The notes under the pieces are model-generated. The model made no database searches and had not been told where the DNA came from. It was given only the letters and a program-made list of their open reading frames with translations. Source: an uncultured Christensenellaceae bacterium (GTDB taxonomy: Bacteria; Bacillota; Clostridia; Christensenellales; Pumilibacteraceae). Taken from it: DNA of 24,191 nt. Positions 1-6,819 of the stretch are shown here, in pieces. Position numbers and translations under genes: made by a program. How positions within the stretch are numbered: position 1 is the first letter of the stretch; every line of letters begins with the position of its first letter. The DNA is taken from positions 3,091 through 27,281 of the forward strand of contig CAJUQF010000018.1 of the NCBI GenBank assembly GCA_910588315.1, in the 5' to 3' direction.

Positions 1-185
1 CGGTAAGCAATTTTATTGTGCAATTCGTAGGGCAGGCAGACCCTTGCCTGCCGTTACTTCGATTATTGTCCTGCCACAGCGGAGCGCATGGGTCTGCGCT
101 CCCTACGAACGTCTCTCTGTTATTGCTTTACGGTAAGCAATTTTATTGTGCAATTCGTAGGGCAGGCAGACCCTTGCCTGCCGTT
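1..185. repeat. Tandem direct repeat, period 130 bp
   Basis: Bases 1-55 and 131-185 are identical, and the following 50-60 bp of each copy are diverged but related. The period is 130 bp. The repeat may extend left of the window, because it starts at the first base. It carries no credible gene: the reading frames crossing it are shadows of the repeat with no ribosome binding site. Each copy contains the paired-hairpin element annotated separately. Confidence 0.9.
26..107. repeat. MITE/REP-like paired-hairpin element, copy A
   Basis: The element is bounded by inverted termini CGTAGGG (26-32) and CCCTACG (101-107). Each end is itself a hairpin. The left arm pairs GGCAGGC (31-37) with GCCTGCC (46-52), and the right arm pairs GGAGCGC (81-87) with GCGCTCC (96-102). 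The 8-nt loops carry AGACCC on the left and GGGTCT on the right, which are exact complements. The two arms are therefore inverted copies of one design whose stems differ by compensating changes. This resembles a non-autonomous mobile or REP-like element. No transposase is present in the window. Confidence 0.65.
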
Positions 186-241
186 TCTCGGATTATTGCC
201 TTGCCGCATGCGGAGCGCAACGAGGTCTAAAGCTCCCTACA
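156..241. repeat. MITE/REP-like paired-hairpin element, copy B (decayed)
   Basis: The left arm is identical to that of copy A (CGTAGGG at 156-162, stem 161-182). The right arm keeps GGAGC (212-216), GGTCT (224-228) and GCTCCCTAC (232-240), but its stem is shorter and the last terminal base is changed. It reads as an older or degraded right half of the same element. Confidence 0.55.
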
Positions 242-346
242 TGACCGAGCCGACGCGTTACACGTAGCACGTTTCATGCACTGTATACGACGCAGAGAGC
301 CGACGAGCGGTTTTGTCGCAAATGCAATCACGTGCAGACCCGAAAA

Positions 347-440
347 GCCTTGGCGGCGTAGGCGCGGCGCAGACGGGCAACAGGCGGCAAGTTGCCGACG
401 GGAGCGTAGACCCGCCTACGTGACCAAGGCAACTTGCCGC
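347..440. repeat. Nested inverted repeat
   Basis: Three inverted pairs lie in this stretch. GCCTTGG (347-353) is complementary to CCAAGGC (424-430). CGTAGGCG (357-364) is complementary to CGCCTACG (413-420). The 13-mer GCGGCAAGTTGCC (384-396) is the exact complement of 428-440. The arms overlap in order, so alternative foldings are possible. The CGTAGG/CCTACG ends and an internal GTAGACCC (405-412) recall the 26-107 element, so this is probably a related family. No protein gene is supported here; a 72-codon minus-strand frame over it lacks coding character. Confidence 0.55.
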
Positions 441-477
441 ACGTAGCTCGTATCCGTCCGATGCATACGCAGCCAAG

Positions 478-515
478 AAAAAAACGCTTGGAACTGTTTA
501 CTTAGTTCCAAGCGT
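478..515 (-). terminator. Intrinsic terminator of the TPP riboswitch
   Basis: On the minus strand a perfect 12-bp stem (AGTTCCAAGCGT and its complement, 504-515 with 484-495) with an 8-nt loop is followed by a run of seven U (484 down to 478). It begins 18 nt after the aptamer. This is the usual layout of a transcription-terminating TPP riboswitch expression platform. Confidence 0.85.
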
Positions 516-532
516 CAAAAATCCATTCTTGC

Positions 533-624
533 GACGGCTCCCTACGCGAGTACTAACTCAACAGGTTCAAAGGGACCGTGCATTACATGCAACATCTCAG
601 CAACTTTTGTTGCGCCCCTGCATC
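533..624 (-). ncRNA. TPP riboswitch (THI element)
   Basis: Read on the minus strand, the conserved blocks of the thiamine pyrophosphate aptamer appear in order: GGGGCGC (618-612), a P3 hairpin GCAAC-AAAA-GTTGC (613-600), GCTGAGA (601-595), a P5-type hairpin TGCAT-GTA-ATGCA (591-579), TTTGAACCTG (571-562) and GCGTAGGGA (547-539). P1 can form between 624-620 and 538-533 with one bulge. The family binds TPP and usually switches off thiamine synthesis or uptake genes. A terminator follows at 478-515, so control is probably transcriptional. No thiamine gene lies in the 477 bp that remain to the window edge. The target must be further left, or the switch is orphaned. Confidence 0.9.
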
Positions 625-634
625 TTGTAATTGT

Positions 635-663
635 ATTATAACCCGACCCCGCCGGCTTGTCAA
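635..663 (-). promoter_or_regulatory. Consensus sigma-70 promoter of the TPP riboswitch
   Basis: On the minus strand, TTGACA (663-658) and TATAAT (640-635) are separated by 17 bp. Both boxes match the consensus exactly. The predicted start, near 628, is a few bases before the aptamer. Confidence 0.9.
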
Positions 664-698
664 GCGAATCGAATATCCGCCGCGAAAATTTTTACATT

Positions 699-896
699 TT
701 ATTCGCACTCCACCACGACGTACATGTTAGTTATCTCGGTATCGTCCGGCATGTCGAGTTTATCGTTTACATACTTTTCAAGCTCGTCGAAACGCTTTTT
801 GAATCCCTCGTCGAACATCTGATCGCCGAGCGCGCGAAATCCGAGCATATAATTACTGACCATATGCCATTTATAGGATTGTCTAAATTTTTTCAT
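699..896 (-). CDS. Small hypothetical protein, 65 aa
   Basis: I do not recognise this protein. The start is supported by GGAGG placed 8 nt before the ATG (GGAGGAAACGGCTATG on the minus strand). The product is hydrophilic and mixed-charge, starting MKKFRQSYKWHM. Its central stretch, about residues 25-50, is rich in charged residues and likely helical, and it ends in VVVECE. There is no signal peptide, membrane segment or cysteine cluster. It sits alone between the riboswitch promoter downstream and a terminator upstream, with its own promoter and a palindromic operator candidate, so it is probably a single-gene, regulated unit. The good ribosome binding site, the regulatory region and the fit between neighbouring signals argue that it is real. 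Confidence 0.65.
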   Translation of the reverse strand: MKKFRQSYKWHMVSNYMLGFRALGDQMFDEGFKKRFDELEKYVNDKLDMPDDTEITNMYVVVECE

Positions 897-948
897 AGCC
901 GTTTCCTCCGTAATTAATATACACTAAATACTTATTAAATACATCATT

Positions 949-996
949 TGCTATCATTGATAGCACTATTATATAAACTAAAAATAATTATTTAAC
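949..996 (-). promoter_or_regulatory. Promoter with 17-bp palindromic operator candidate
   Basis: A perfect palindrome with a one-base centre, TGCTATCATTGATAGCA, spans 949-965. On the minus strand it lies just after a -10 candidate (TATAAT at 973-968, or TATATA two bases upstream). TTGTTA (996-991) lies 17 bp upstream of the TATATA. The palindrome would cover the transcription start of the 65-aa gene, a classic repressor position. The regulator is unknown. Confidence 0.55.
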
Positions 997-1021
997 AATG
1001 ACCTTGGTATTATATGTATAC

Positions 1022-1062
1022 AAAAAACGGCACGAACGAGTTTAACTTGTTCGTGCCGTTTT
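1022..1062. terminator. Bidirectional intrinsic terminator
   Basis: An 18-bp stem (1024-1041 with 1045-1062, one G-U pair) has a 3-nt loop and is A-rich on its left side and T-rich on its right. On the minus strand it ends in a run of U starting 14 bp after the parA stop, so it closes the glycosyltransferase-acyltransferase-parA operon. Confidence 0.9.
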
Positions 1063-1075
1063 GTTTGCAGATAAA

Positions 1076-1891
1076 TTACTGTATTTTCTTTTTGAGCGCC
1101 GACAGATTTTTTATCGGTTCGTAGTTGTCGCGGTTGCGGTTAAGCACTTCTTCCGCGAGATTTTTATACGCTATGCCGCCTGCGGACGTAGGGTCGAATT
1201 GGCTTATGGGCATACCGAACGACGGAGCTTCGGCAAGGCGCACGCTTCTCGGGATACGCGTCATAAACGCTTTTTTGCCGAAGTAGTGCGTTATCTCTTC
1301 CGCGACGGAGTTGACAAGGTTCGTCCGCGAGTTGAACATGGTGACTACGACGCCTTCTATCTCGAGCGACGGGTTGAGGATCTTTTTGGCGAGCTTTATG
1401 GTGTTCATGAGCTGACTCAAGCCTTCGAGCGCGAAGTATTCGCCCTGCATGGGTATGAGAATGGAATCCGCCGCGGTCAGCGCGTTGAGCGTGAGCAGTC
1501 CGATAAACGGCGGGCAATCGATGAATATGTAGTCGTAATTGTCCTTGATTGGCGCGATGGCGCGCTTGAGCGAGGTCTCTCTGCGTTCGAGACTGACAAG
1601 CTCGGCTTCCGCGCCGGCAAGGTCGATATTGGACGGGATTATATCCAGCCGTTCGATATCGGTATGGAGCAGCGCCTCTTCCGCCGAACAATCGCCTATT
1701 ATAAGGCTGTAAACGGAATTTTTTACTTTGTGCTTTTCCACGCCCAGACCGCTCGACGCATTGCCCTGTGGATCGTTATCGATTATAAGCACTTTTTTAC
1801 CGAACGCGGCGAAGTATGCCGCGAGATTGACGCAAGTCGTGGTCTTGCCCACGCCGCCTTTTTGATTGGCTATCGCTATCGTTTTTGCCAT
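1076..1891 (-). CDS. parA: ParA/Soj-family chromosome partitioning ATPase
   Basis: This 271-aa protein has the usual length of a Soj-type ParA. The deviant Walker A box KGGVGKTT (residues 11-18) includes the signature lysine K11. IIDNDPQGN (36-44) and the Walker B segment IFIDCPP (122-128) follow. In the family, ATP-bound dimers coat the nucleoid non-specifically and are cycled by ParB to move origins or other cargo. The start overlaps the stop of the upstream acyltransferase by one base (TAATG), so translation is probably coupled. It is the last gene before the terminator. A parB normally follows directly and is absent here. It could be the chromosomal Soj separated from its ParB, or a ParA/MinD-like positioning protein with another cargo. 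The family call is firm; the role is not. Confidence 0.93.
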   Translation of the reverse strand: MAKTIAIANQKGGVGKTTTCVNLAAYFAAFGKKVLIIDNDPQGNASSGLGVEKHKVKNSVYSLIIGDCSAEEALLHTDIERLDIIPSNIDLAGAEAELVSLERRETSLKRAIAPIKDNYDYIFIDCPPFIGLLTLNALTAADSILIPMQGEYFALEGLSQLMNTIKLAKKILNPSLEIEGVVVTMFNSRTNLVNSVAEEITHYFGKKAFMTRIPRSVRLAEAPSFGMPISQFDPTSAGGIAYKNLAEEVLNRNRDNYEPIKNLSALKKKIQ

Positions 1892-2853
1892 TATCTTTCG
1901 TCCTCTAAAATAATTTCGGTATTTTGTTCGTCCGTATCGGGATCGACTGCGGGCGACTCGTATTCGAGCGGTATGCCGTAAAACTTTTCGTACAGCATTT
2001 TGGACTGCTCGTACGCGCGGCGCGCCATGTCGGATTTGCGGTCCTTGGGTTTGAGCGATTTGTCTATGTACAGCGGATCGCCGATCTCGATCACCGCCTT
2101 GGGCATGCGGAACAGTTTTCTTATGCCCTTGGGTTCTTTGAAACAGTATAACATAGGAACGACCGGAATGTCCAGCATGTCGGCGTAAAAGAATGCGCCT
2201 TCTTCGAACGGACGCGGCTTTTTATAGCCTATCCACATACTTCTTTCGGGGTAGAAATGAATTTTTGCGCCTTTTTTCGCGACGTATTTGAGCATTTCGT
2301 TAAACGGTCGCGCGCCGCGCAACGTCATGGGTAACGGCAATACCGTCGCCGAGCGCAATATCGCACCGCCCACCGTGTACTTGCAATTATGCGGCGCCAC
2401 CACTATGTACTGCTTTTTGCAACCGAGCGCGCGCCTTGTCAGCACCGCGTCGAGATAGCCTACGTGATTGGATACCGTTATGCACGCGCCGAGCTTTTTG
2501 AACTTCTTTTTGTTCTTTACGCGCCATACGCCGAACACGAATCCGCCGCCGAACCAACCGATAAACTTGAATATCGTCGACCAGAATGCGTGAAGTATAT
2601 GCCAGAACGGGTTTTTCTCGTGCTTGTACACGTACGTGCCGTCGGTCTTTGCGCTGTTGTCCGTATCGAAAGGCGCGCCTTCCGCCGTGAACAGCCTGCG
2701 CATTTCGAGTTCGCGAAGATACTCGGTATAAATGCGCTTTGTCATCTTGCCTTCGGCGGCGATCGACGCGAGCATTTTATCGTACAGATCGCGCGGTATC
2801 TCGTCGCTTTCGGCGAGCGATGCGAACATCGCAAGATAGCTCTCGGTATTCAT
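1891..2853 (-). CDS. 1-acyl-glycerol-3-phosphate acyltransferase family protein (PlsC-like)
   Basis: The 320-aa product contains a PlsC-type acyltransferase domain at about residues 120-265. The catalytic H-x4-D motif is NHVGYLD (H130, D135). A YPERSMW block (201-207) stands where the family has the FPEG-like substrate motif, and PVVPMLY (230-236) matches the later conserved proline block. A hydrophobic stretch at about 84-110 may anchor it to the membrane. Such enzymes transfer acyl chains to lysophosphatidic acid or other lysolipids on the cytoplasmic face. The N-terminal about 80 residues and acidic C-terminal tail (302-320) lie outside the core domain. It overlaps both neighbours by one base, which ties it to the lipid glycosyltransferase before it. 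The exact acceptor cannot be told from sequence. Confidence 0.88.
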   Translation of the reverse strand: MNTESYLAMFASLAESDEIPRDLYDKMLASIAAEGKMTKRIYTEYLRELEMRRLFTAEGAPFDTDNSAKTDGTYVYKHEKNPFWHILHAFWSTIFKFIGWFGGGFVFGVWRVKNKKKFKKLGACITVSNHVGYLDAVLTRRALGCKKQYIVVAPHNCKYTVGGAILRSATVLPLPMTLRGARPFNEMLKYVAKKGAKIHFYPERSMWIGYKKPRPFEEGAFFYADMLDIPVVPMLYCFKEPKGIRKLFRMPKAVIEIGDPLYIDKSLKPKDRKSDMARRAYEQSKMLYEKFYGIPLEYESPAVDPDTDEQNTEIILEDER

Positions 2854-4187
2854 TACGCGTCCACCGTTTCGACTGTCGGCGCTTGCGGCGATACAAGCTC
2901 GTCCGGTACGTCATCGGTTTGCGATTGGGCTTGCACATGCTCCGCACGGTCTATTTCGTCGGCACACGGCGCGGTCGTATTCGAAAAATAGATACCTTCC
3001 GTCTCGTATAAGAGCCGCTGTTTTTCGGACTCGGCGCGAATTATATCGGCGACCGCAGAAACGCCGTTGCCGCCGGCGATAAGTTCTTCGATGTTCTTTT
3101 CGTAACCGTCGAGCGCGCTCTTGTCCGCCATGAACGCGCGTATGCGCTTTATCGCTTTTTTCCTGCGGTAGACGGTCTCGCCGCAGCCGTGTTCGTTTAT
3201 AAAAACCTTGACCGTAGCCGCCTCGATGACGTGCGGACAATAGTTTATCATGACGGGCGTGTGCATATATATACTGTCGAGTACCGCATTCGGTCCGCCT
3301 TTCGTCAGGAAAACGTCCGCCGCGCCGTACAGCTCGTGCGCGTTCGGCAAAAATTCATACGCTTTGAACGTCATGCCGGGCGCGACTTTCAGTTTGCTCT
3401 CGCCTTCAGCTATCTTGCGGAACTGTTCGTAGCGCTTTTTGTTGTTGCCGGCTATCACGCAAAGCGTGATTGGAAGTCCGCTCTTTATGAGCGCGCGCAC
3501 GAACTTGGGTCCCCTGCCCAGCATATACCCGCCGTCCGCGATTACGACCGTGAACTTGTCCTTGGGGAGTTCGAATTTTTCGCGCAGTTGTTCTCTGCCG
3601 AGCGCATCGCGTTCCACGCAGCTTCTTACGCACGGGGTAACAAGCCGAAGATTTTCCGGCTTGAACTTATACTTTTGCGCTTTTGCCAGCGCGAGCGGAT
3701 TATTGACTATGAATATACCGTCGCGCTTGTCCCAAAACGTATGCAGCGTCGGATCGGGGTTGTAATTTATTACGACCACGTTAGGATCGATCCTGTGCTT
3801 GTATTCCACCGCGAGAAGATCGGTAAAATAATGGTTGGTGACTATCACGTTCGGCTTTCTCATTTCCAATGCTTTAAGTCCCTGCTTGAACGACCTGTGC
3901 GAAAGCTGTCTGTGGAAAAACCTCATGACTTTCTGTCCGCCCAAGAGCGATATTATAGGGAAAATAAATCTGCCGAAGTACGGTATCTTATTGGTGTTTT
4001 GCACCTGCTTGATAAAAAACTTATTCATTCCGACAAGATTTTTAAAGCCGTCGTCCGTGAGAATGAAGCTTTTTTCGATTTCGTATTCCGATCCGTATCT
4101 TTCTACAAGCGCATCGTATATGCTGTCCATCGAAGATATGTGTCCGAATCCCGATTCGACATATGTCAGAAGAATTTTTTGTTTCAT
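2853..4187 (-). CDS. MGDG synthase/UgtP-type diacylglycerol glycosyltransferase (GT28-like)
   Basis: This 444-aa protein has the two-lobed GT-B layout of the monogalactosyldiacylglycerol synthase/UgtP family. Near the N terminus, ESGFGH (11-16) matches the acceptor-side glycine loop. The C-terminal lobe carries VIADGGYMLGRG (215-226) and the nucleotide-sugar block FLTKGGPNAVLD (293-304). The family makes glucosyl- or galactosyl-diacylglycerol, a membrane lipid that can also anchor lipoteichoic acid. A 50-residue acidic, low-complexity tail after about 395 is outside the fold. No strong Shine-Dalgarno is seen before the ATG (only AAAGACAAG). It is the first gene of the tight three-gene run and is followed by an acyltransferase, consistent with glycolipid synthesis. 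The sugar donor is unknown. Confidence 0.87.
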   Translation of the reverse strand: MKQKILLTYVESGFGHISSMDSIYDALVERYGSEYEIEKSFILTDDGFKNLVGMNKFFIKQVQNTNKIPYFGRFIFPIISLLGGQKVMRFFHRQLSHRSFKQGLKALEMRKPNVIVTNHYFTDLLAVEYKHRIDPNVVVINYNPDPTLHTFWDKRDGIFIVNNPLALAKAQKYKFKPENLRLVTPCVRSCVERDALGREQLREKFELPKDKFTVVIADGGYMLGRGPKFVRALIKSGLPITLCVIAGNNKKRYEQFRKIAEGESKLKVAPGMTFKAYEFLPNAHELYGAADVFLTKGGPNAVLDSIYMHTPVMINYCPHVIEAATVKVFINEHGCGETVYRRKKAIKRIRAFMADKSALDGYEKNIEELIAGGNGVSAVADIIRAESEKQRLLYETEGIYFSNTTAPCADEIDRAEHVQAQSQTDDVPDELVSPQAPTVETVDA

Positions 4188-4342
4188 TACTTGTCTTTGT
4201 TTATCTTTATGGTTTTTGTTTTGCGAGGAACGATACGCTCGCTCCCGCCCGTCCGCCGTTTACCGCCGCAACGGTATGTATATGATCGCTTGTGTAAGCG
4301 CGCGTCATTCTTGCGGTCGATACCTTTCGCCGAACCGCAATT

Positions 4343-6511
4343 CTATATGGTGAACTTGCTTTTGCCTTTATTGACGACTATCGTGCGGCGTTCGACCGCT
4401 CTGCCTACGCGCTCGGGCGCGATGTCAAGCTCCACTTTCGCGGAAGTGCGGTTTTCTATTATGATATCCGTTTTTGCGGGAGAATATTTATAACGTACTT
4501 CGAGCGTGCCGGTGGCAAGAGTCAGCTCGGTGCGGAAATCGTTTACGGCATTGAAATCGGGCGTTATCATTATCCTGCTCGCGCCGTCCTTGACCGATAT
4601 GCCGCCGAAAAGCTCGATCGCCTCGAACACGACCGCCGAGCGGTAGCTTTGGCAATGCGTGCCGAACCCGAGATAATCTTCGCCGAGCGTCGAGCGCTCG
4701 CCGTCCATGTCGAGCGCCTCGCGCATATAAAATCTCTTGCACGCAAGATCGCGTCTGTCCAGCTTGCAAAGCGCCTCTATTACCGCCCATTCGAGATACG
4801 GCGACGCATTGAACACCGAGGAGAGCAAGCGCACTTCTTCGTTCCTTCTCTCGTCGGGAACGAGCCCAGCAAGCACGAGCAAAGCGTTTGCGCGATCGTC
4901 GTAAGCATCCTCCTTGGTCGTATAGCCCAAGCCGTCCCAGCAGTTCTCGACAAAATCGGCAATGTTGTCCATGCGGTCGCCGAACGTCTCGTCGTAATCG
5001 TGATCGCCTACGAGCGCGCCGATCCCCGTCAAAAATTTGCATGCGGAATAGTACAATGCGTTTTCGATAAGAACGTCGTCGGTATTGTACAGGTTATCGT
5101 ACCAACGTCTGTTGCCTTCGCGCAGCATTACGCCGTGTTCGGTCATTTCCCAAAGCATGAGATAATCGCACAGACGCTCGTACTCGGCGCGGAAAAATTC
5201 CACGTCCTGCGTGTAATTTCTGTACGCCGCGAAAAGCCCGTACTCGCAAAGCGCCAAAAGCCCGTGCGACGGTATATCGACGGGAATGTTTCCCGGTACG
5301 CACGAGCGCAGCACCCCGTCGCCGGCATAATCCATTATGTCGTCTATTACCTTTTTTACAAGCGGCGCGGCGTCGTAATAGCCGAGATATATCGCGCGCG
5401 CGGCGATGGATATATCACCCAACCACATCGATCTGTCGCGTTCGGGCGTGTCCATAACGGTAGAACCCATGCTGCAATATAACGTGTTCATCGCTTTATC
5501 GAACAGCCGTTCCATCTTGTCGTCGGCTTGTAACGAACATGTCGGCACCGTATTGTACGCGAGTTCTCTGTAACCCAATTTAACGACTTTTACCGTGCGC
5601 GGCATGGTAAATATAAGCTCGCCGCCCACCATCGGCATCGTGCCGTCGAAAACGTTGAGCGTGGGTTTTGTTATATACGTCACGGTATGCGCGGTGTACG
5701 TACTCGTCTCGTCGCCGAAACAACCCATACACTCCGATCTGTCCGTTTTTATCGTTATCTTTTCCTGACCGTTGCCCGTTACTTCCATGTACGGCGTAAC
5801 GTGCATTTCGCGCGGCAGCGTTATTATATAAGTATCGCCGTCGAATTGATCGGTGGATTTTCTTACCCTGCCTATGACCGGCTGGACGGAAAACTTTTCG
5901 AGCGGGATCGGTCTCAACGTGAGCGTTCCGTGCGCATCGTCGGGATAATCGCCATGCTCGGTCGCCGGCTTGAACTGCGAAATGTTATATGCCGGGTCCA
6001 TGACGTTTTGGATCGGACCTTCGAGCGACGCGTCGTAAAACACCCCGAATCCCGCCGACGGGCAGTTCGACGAACTCGGCATTTTAAACGCCGCATTCTC
6101 ATACACCGTAAAACTCTTGTCGCTGTATATGTCGAGATCGTTACATTCGAATATAAATCCCGCGCGGTCCGAACAAACGAGATCGCGCCCTTCGTTGCCG
6201 TAGTACGTCGCCATTACGACGATGACGTTGTCGCCTTTGTTGAGATAGCGAGCGATATCGAACTCGTCGTAGTACGCGCGCTTTTCGCTGCGGTTGAGTC
6301 CGCCGTGCCACACCACCGCAGTGCCGTTTACATACAAACAATAGTGAGTATCGCACGCGGCTCGGCAAAACGCACGCTGCGGCGGTTTACGGTCCTGCCC
6401 GAAAGAGATCGTGCGGCGCAATATTATATTGCCGTTCTTCTTCGAAGCGTCTTCCGCCCATATCCATTTTGACTTGCCGAACAATACGGTAGGTTCTTCT
6501 ATCTTTTCCAT
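4343..6511 (-). CDS. Alpha-L-rhamnosidase-like glycoside hydrolase (GH78-type)
   Basis: The 722-aa protein shows the GH78 architecture. The N-terminal beta-sandwich, about 15-125, has W16-I-W-A (the usual SKWIW start), YVNGTAV (60-66) and DIARYLNKGDNVI (85-97). A second beta-domain spans about 195-325, and an (alpha/alpha)6 barrel about 330-640. TPERDRSMWLGD (355-366) corresponds to the family's conserved D-x-P-x-R-[DE]-R-x-x-W-x-G-D block with acidic catalytic residues. A C-terminal beta-domain starts near 645. These enzymes release alpha-L-rhamnose from glycosides or polysaccharides. There is no signal peptide, so it probably acts on imported oligosaccharides. The start is preceded by GGGGACGGGGATC and a promoter at 6569-6597. 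Family confidence is good; substrate is inferred. Confidence 0.85.
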   Translation of the reverse strand: MEKIEEPTVLFGKSKWIWAEDASKKNGNIILRRTISFGQDRKPPQRAFCRAACDTHYCLYVNGTAVVWHGGLNRSEKRAYYDEFDIARYLNKGDNVIVVMATYYGNEGRDLVCSDRAGFIFECNDLDIYSDKSFTVYENAAFKMPSSSNCPSAGFGVFYDASLEGPIQNVMDPAYNISQFKPATEHGDYPDDAHGTLTLRPIPLEKFSVQPVIGRVRKSTDQFDGDTYIITLPREMHVTPYMEVTGNGQEKITIKTDRSECMGCFGDETSTYTAHTVTYITKPTLNVFDGTMPMVGGELIFTMPRTVKVVKLGYRELAYNTVPTCSLQADDKMERLFDKAMNTLYCSMGSTVMDTPERDRSMWLGDISIAARAIYLGYYDAAPLVKKVIDDIMDYAGDGVLRSCVPGNIPVDIPSHGLLALCEYGLFAAYRNYTQDVEFFRAEYERLCDYLMLWEMTEHGVMLREGNRRWYDNLYNTDDVLIENALYYSACKFLTGIGALVGDHDYDETFGDRMDNIADFVENCWDGLGYTTKEDAYDDRANALLVLAGLVPDERRNEEVRLLSSVFNASPYLEWAVIEALCKLDRRDLACKRFYMREALDMDGERSTLGEDYLGFGTHCQSYRSAVVFEAIELFGGISVKDGASRIMITPDFNAVNDFRTELTLATGTLEVRYKYSPAKTDIIIENRTSAKVELDIAPERVGRAVERRTIVVNKGKSKFTI

Positions 6512-6568
6512 GATCCCCGTCCCCGACAGAAATATTGCGGTCGCGCAGAACCGCGATCACATTTGTTT

Positions 6569-6597
6569 ATTTTAGCACATAAAATAAGGTTTTGCAA
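6569..6597 (-). promoter_or_regulatory. Promoter of the GH78-like gene
   Basis: On the minus strand, TTGCAA (6597-6592) and TAAAAT (6574-6569) are 17 bp apart. This puts the start near 6562, about 50 nt before the ATG at 6511. The leader contains a short hairpin (GCGGT/ACCGC). Confidence 0.6.
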
Positions 6598-6636
6598 CCC
6601 TTTACGTCGAATTTGCCGTTTTCGACGTCTGTAACG

Positions 6637-6664
6637 ATAAAACGCGCCGACGATCGGGCGCGTT
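6637..6664 (-). terminator. Possible terminator downstream of the pullulanase gene
   Basis: An 8-bp GC-rich stem (AACGCGCC with GGCGCGTT, loop of 8) is followed on the minus strand by only four U (6640-6637). It is placed to end the pullulanase transcript before the GH78 promoter. The short U tract makes this uncertain. Confidence 0.4.
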
Positions 6665-6819
6665 CCTTGTCGATACGTGTTGAAAATAAATCGGTATTAT
6701 TCCCCGGTATACACGAACCCGCGCGAAAAGCGCGCCGTTACGCCGCATGCGGCGAACATACCGAACTTGCCGCACCACACATTTTAGTCATTGCGATAGA
6801 AAAAAAAACTATACTTCGA

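Larger units (their letters stand above)
6512..6819. other. Intergenic region between pullulanase and GH78-like genes
   Basis: No gene is supported in these 308 bp. Besides the GH78 promoter, they hold three strong inverted repeats. One is ACGTCGAA/TTCGACGT (6604-6611/6621-6628). The second is AACGCGCC/GGCGCGTT (6641-6648/6657-6664). The third is a 14-bp perfect palindrome CGCCGCATGCGGCG (6741-6754). A run of nine A (6800-6808) gives U9 on the minus strand just after the pullulanase stop, but no stem precedes it. Confidence 0.6.

Noticed and set aside
258..476. 72-codon minus-strand frame directly after the riboswitch terminator
   Set aside because: It overlaps the nested inverted repeats, has no Shine-Dalgarno, and its Cys/Arg/Pro-rich product resembles no thiamine protein. 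It looks like repeat sequence read by chance.
539..547. TCCCTACGC as another end of the CGTAGGG repeat family
   Set aside because: This is the conserved GCGTAGGGA block of the TPP aptamer on the minus strand, so the likeness to the repeat end is explained by the riboswitch.
1061..1981. Long plus-strand open frames opposite the minus-strand genes (also at 3189, 4649, 7027, 17072, 18926)
   Set aside because: They are antisense shadows of genes with clear family motifs. They are Arg/Tyr/Val-rich and lack ribosome binding sites.
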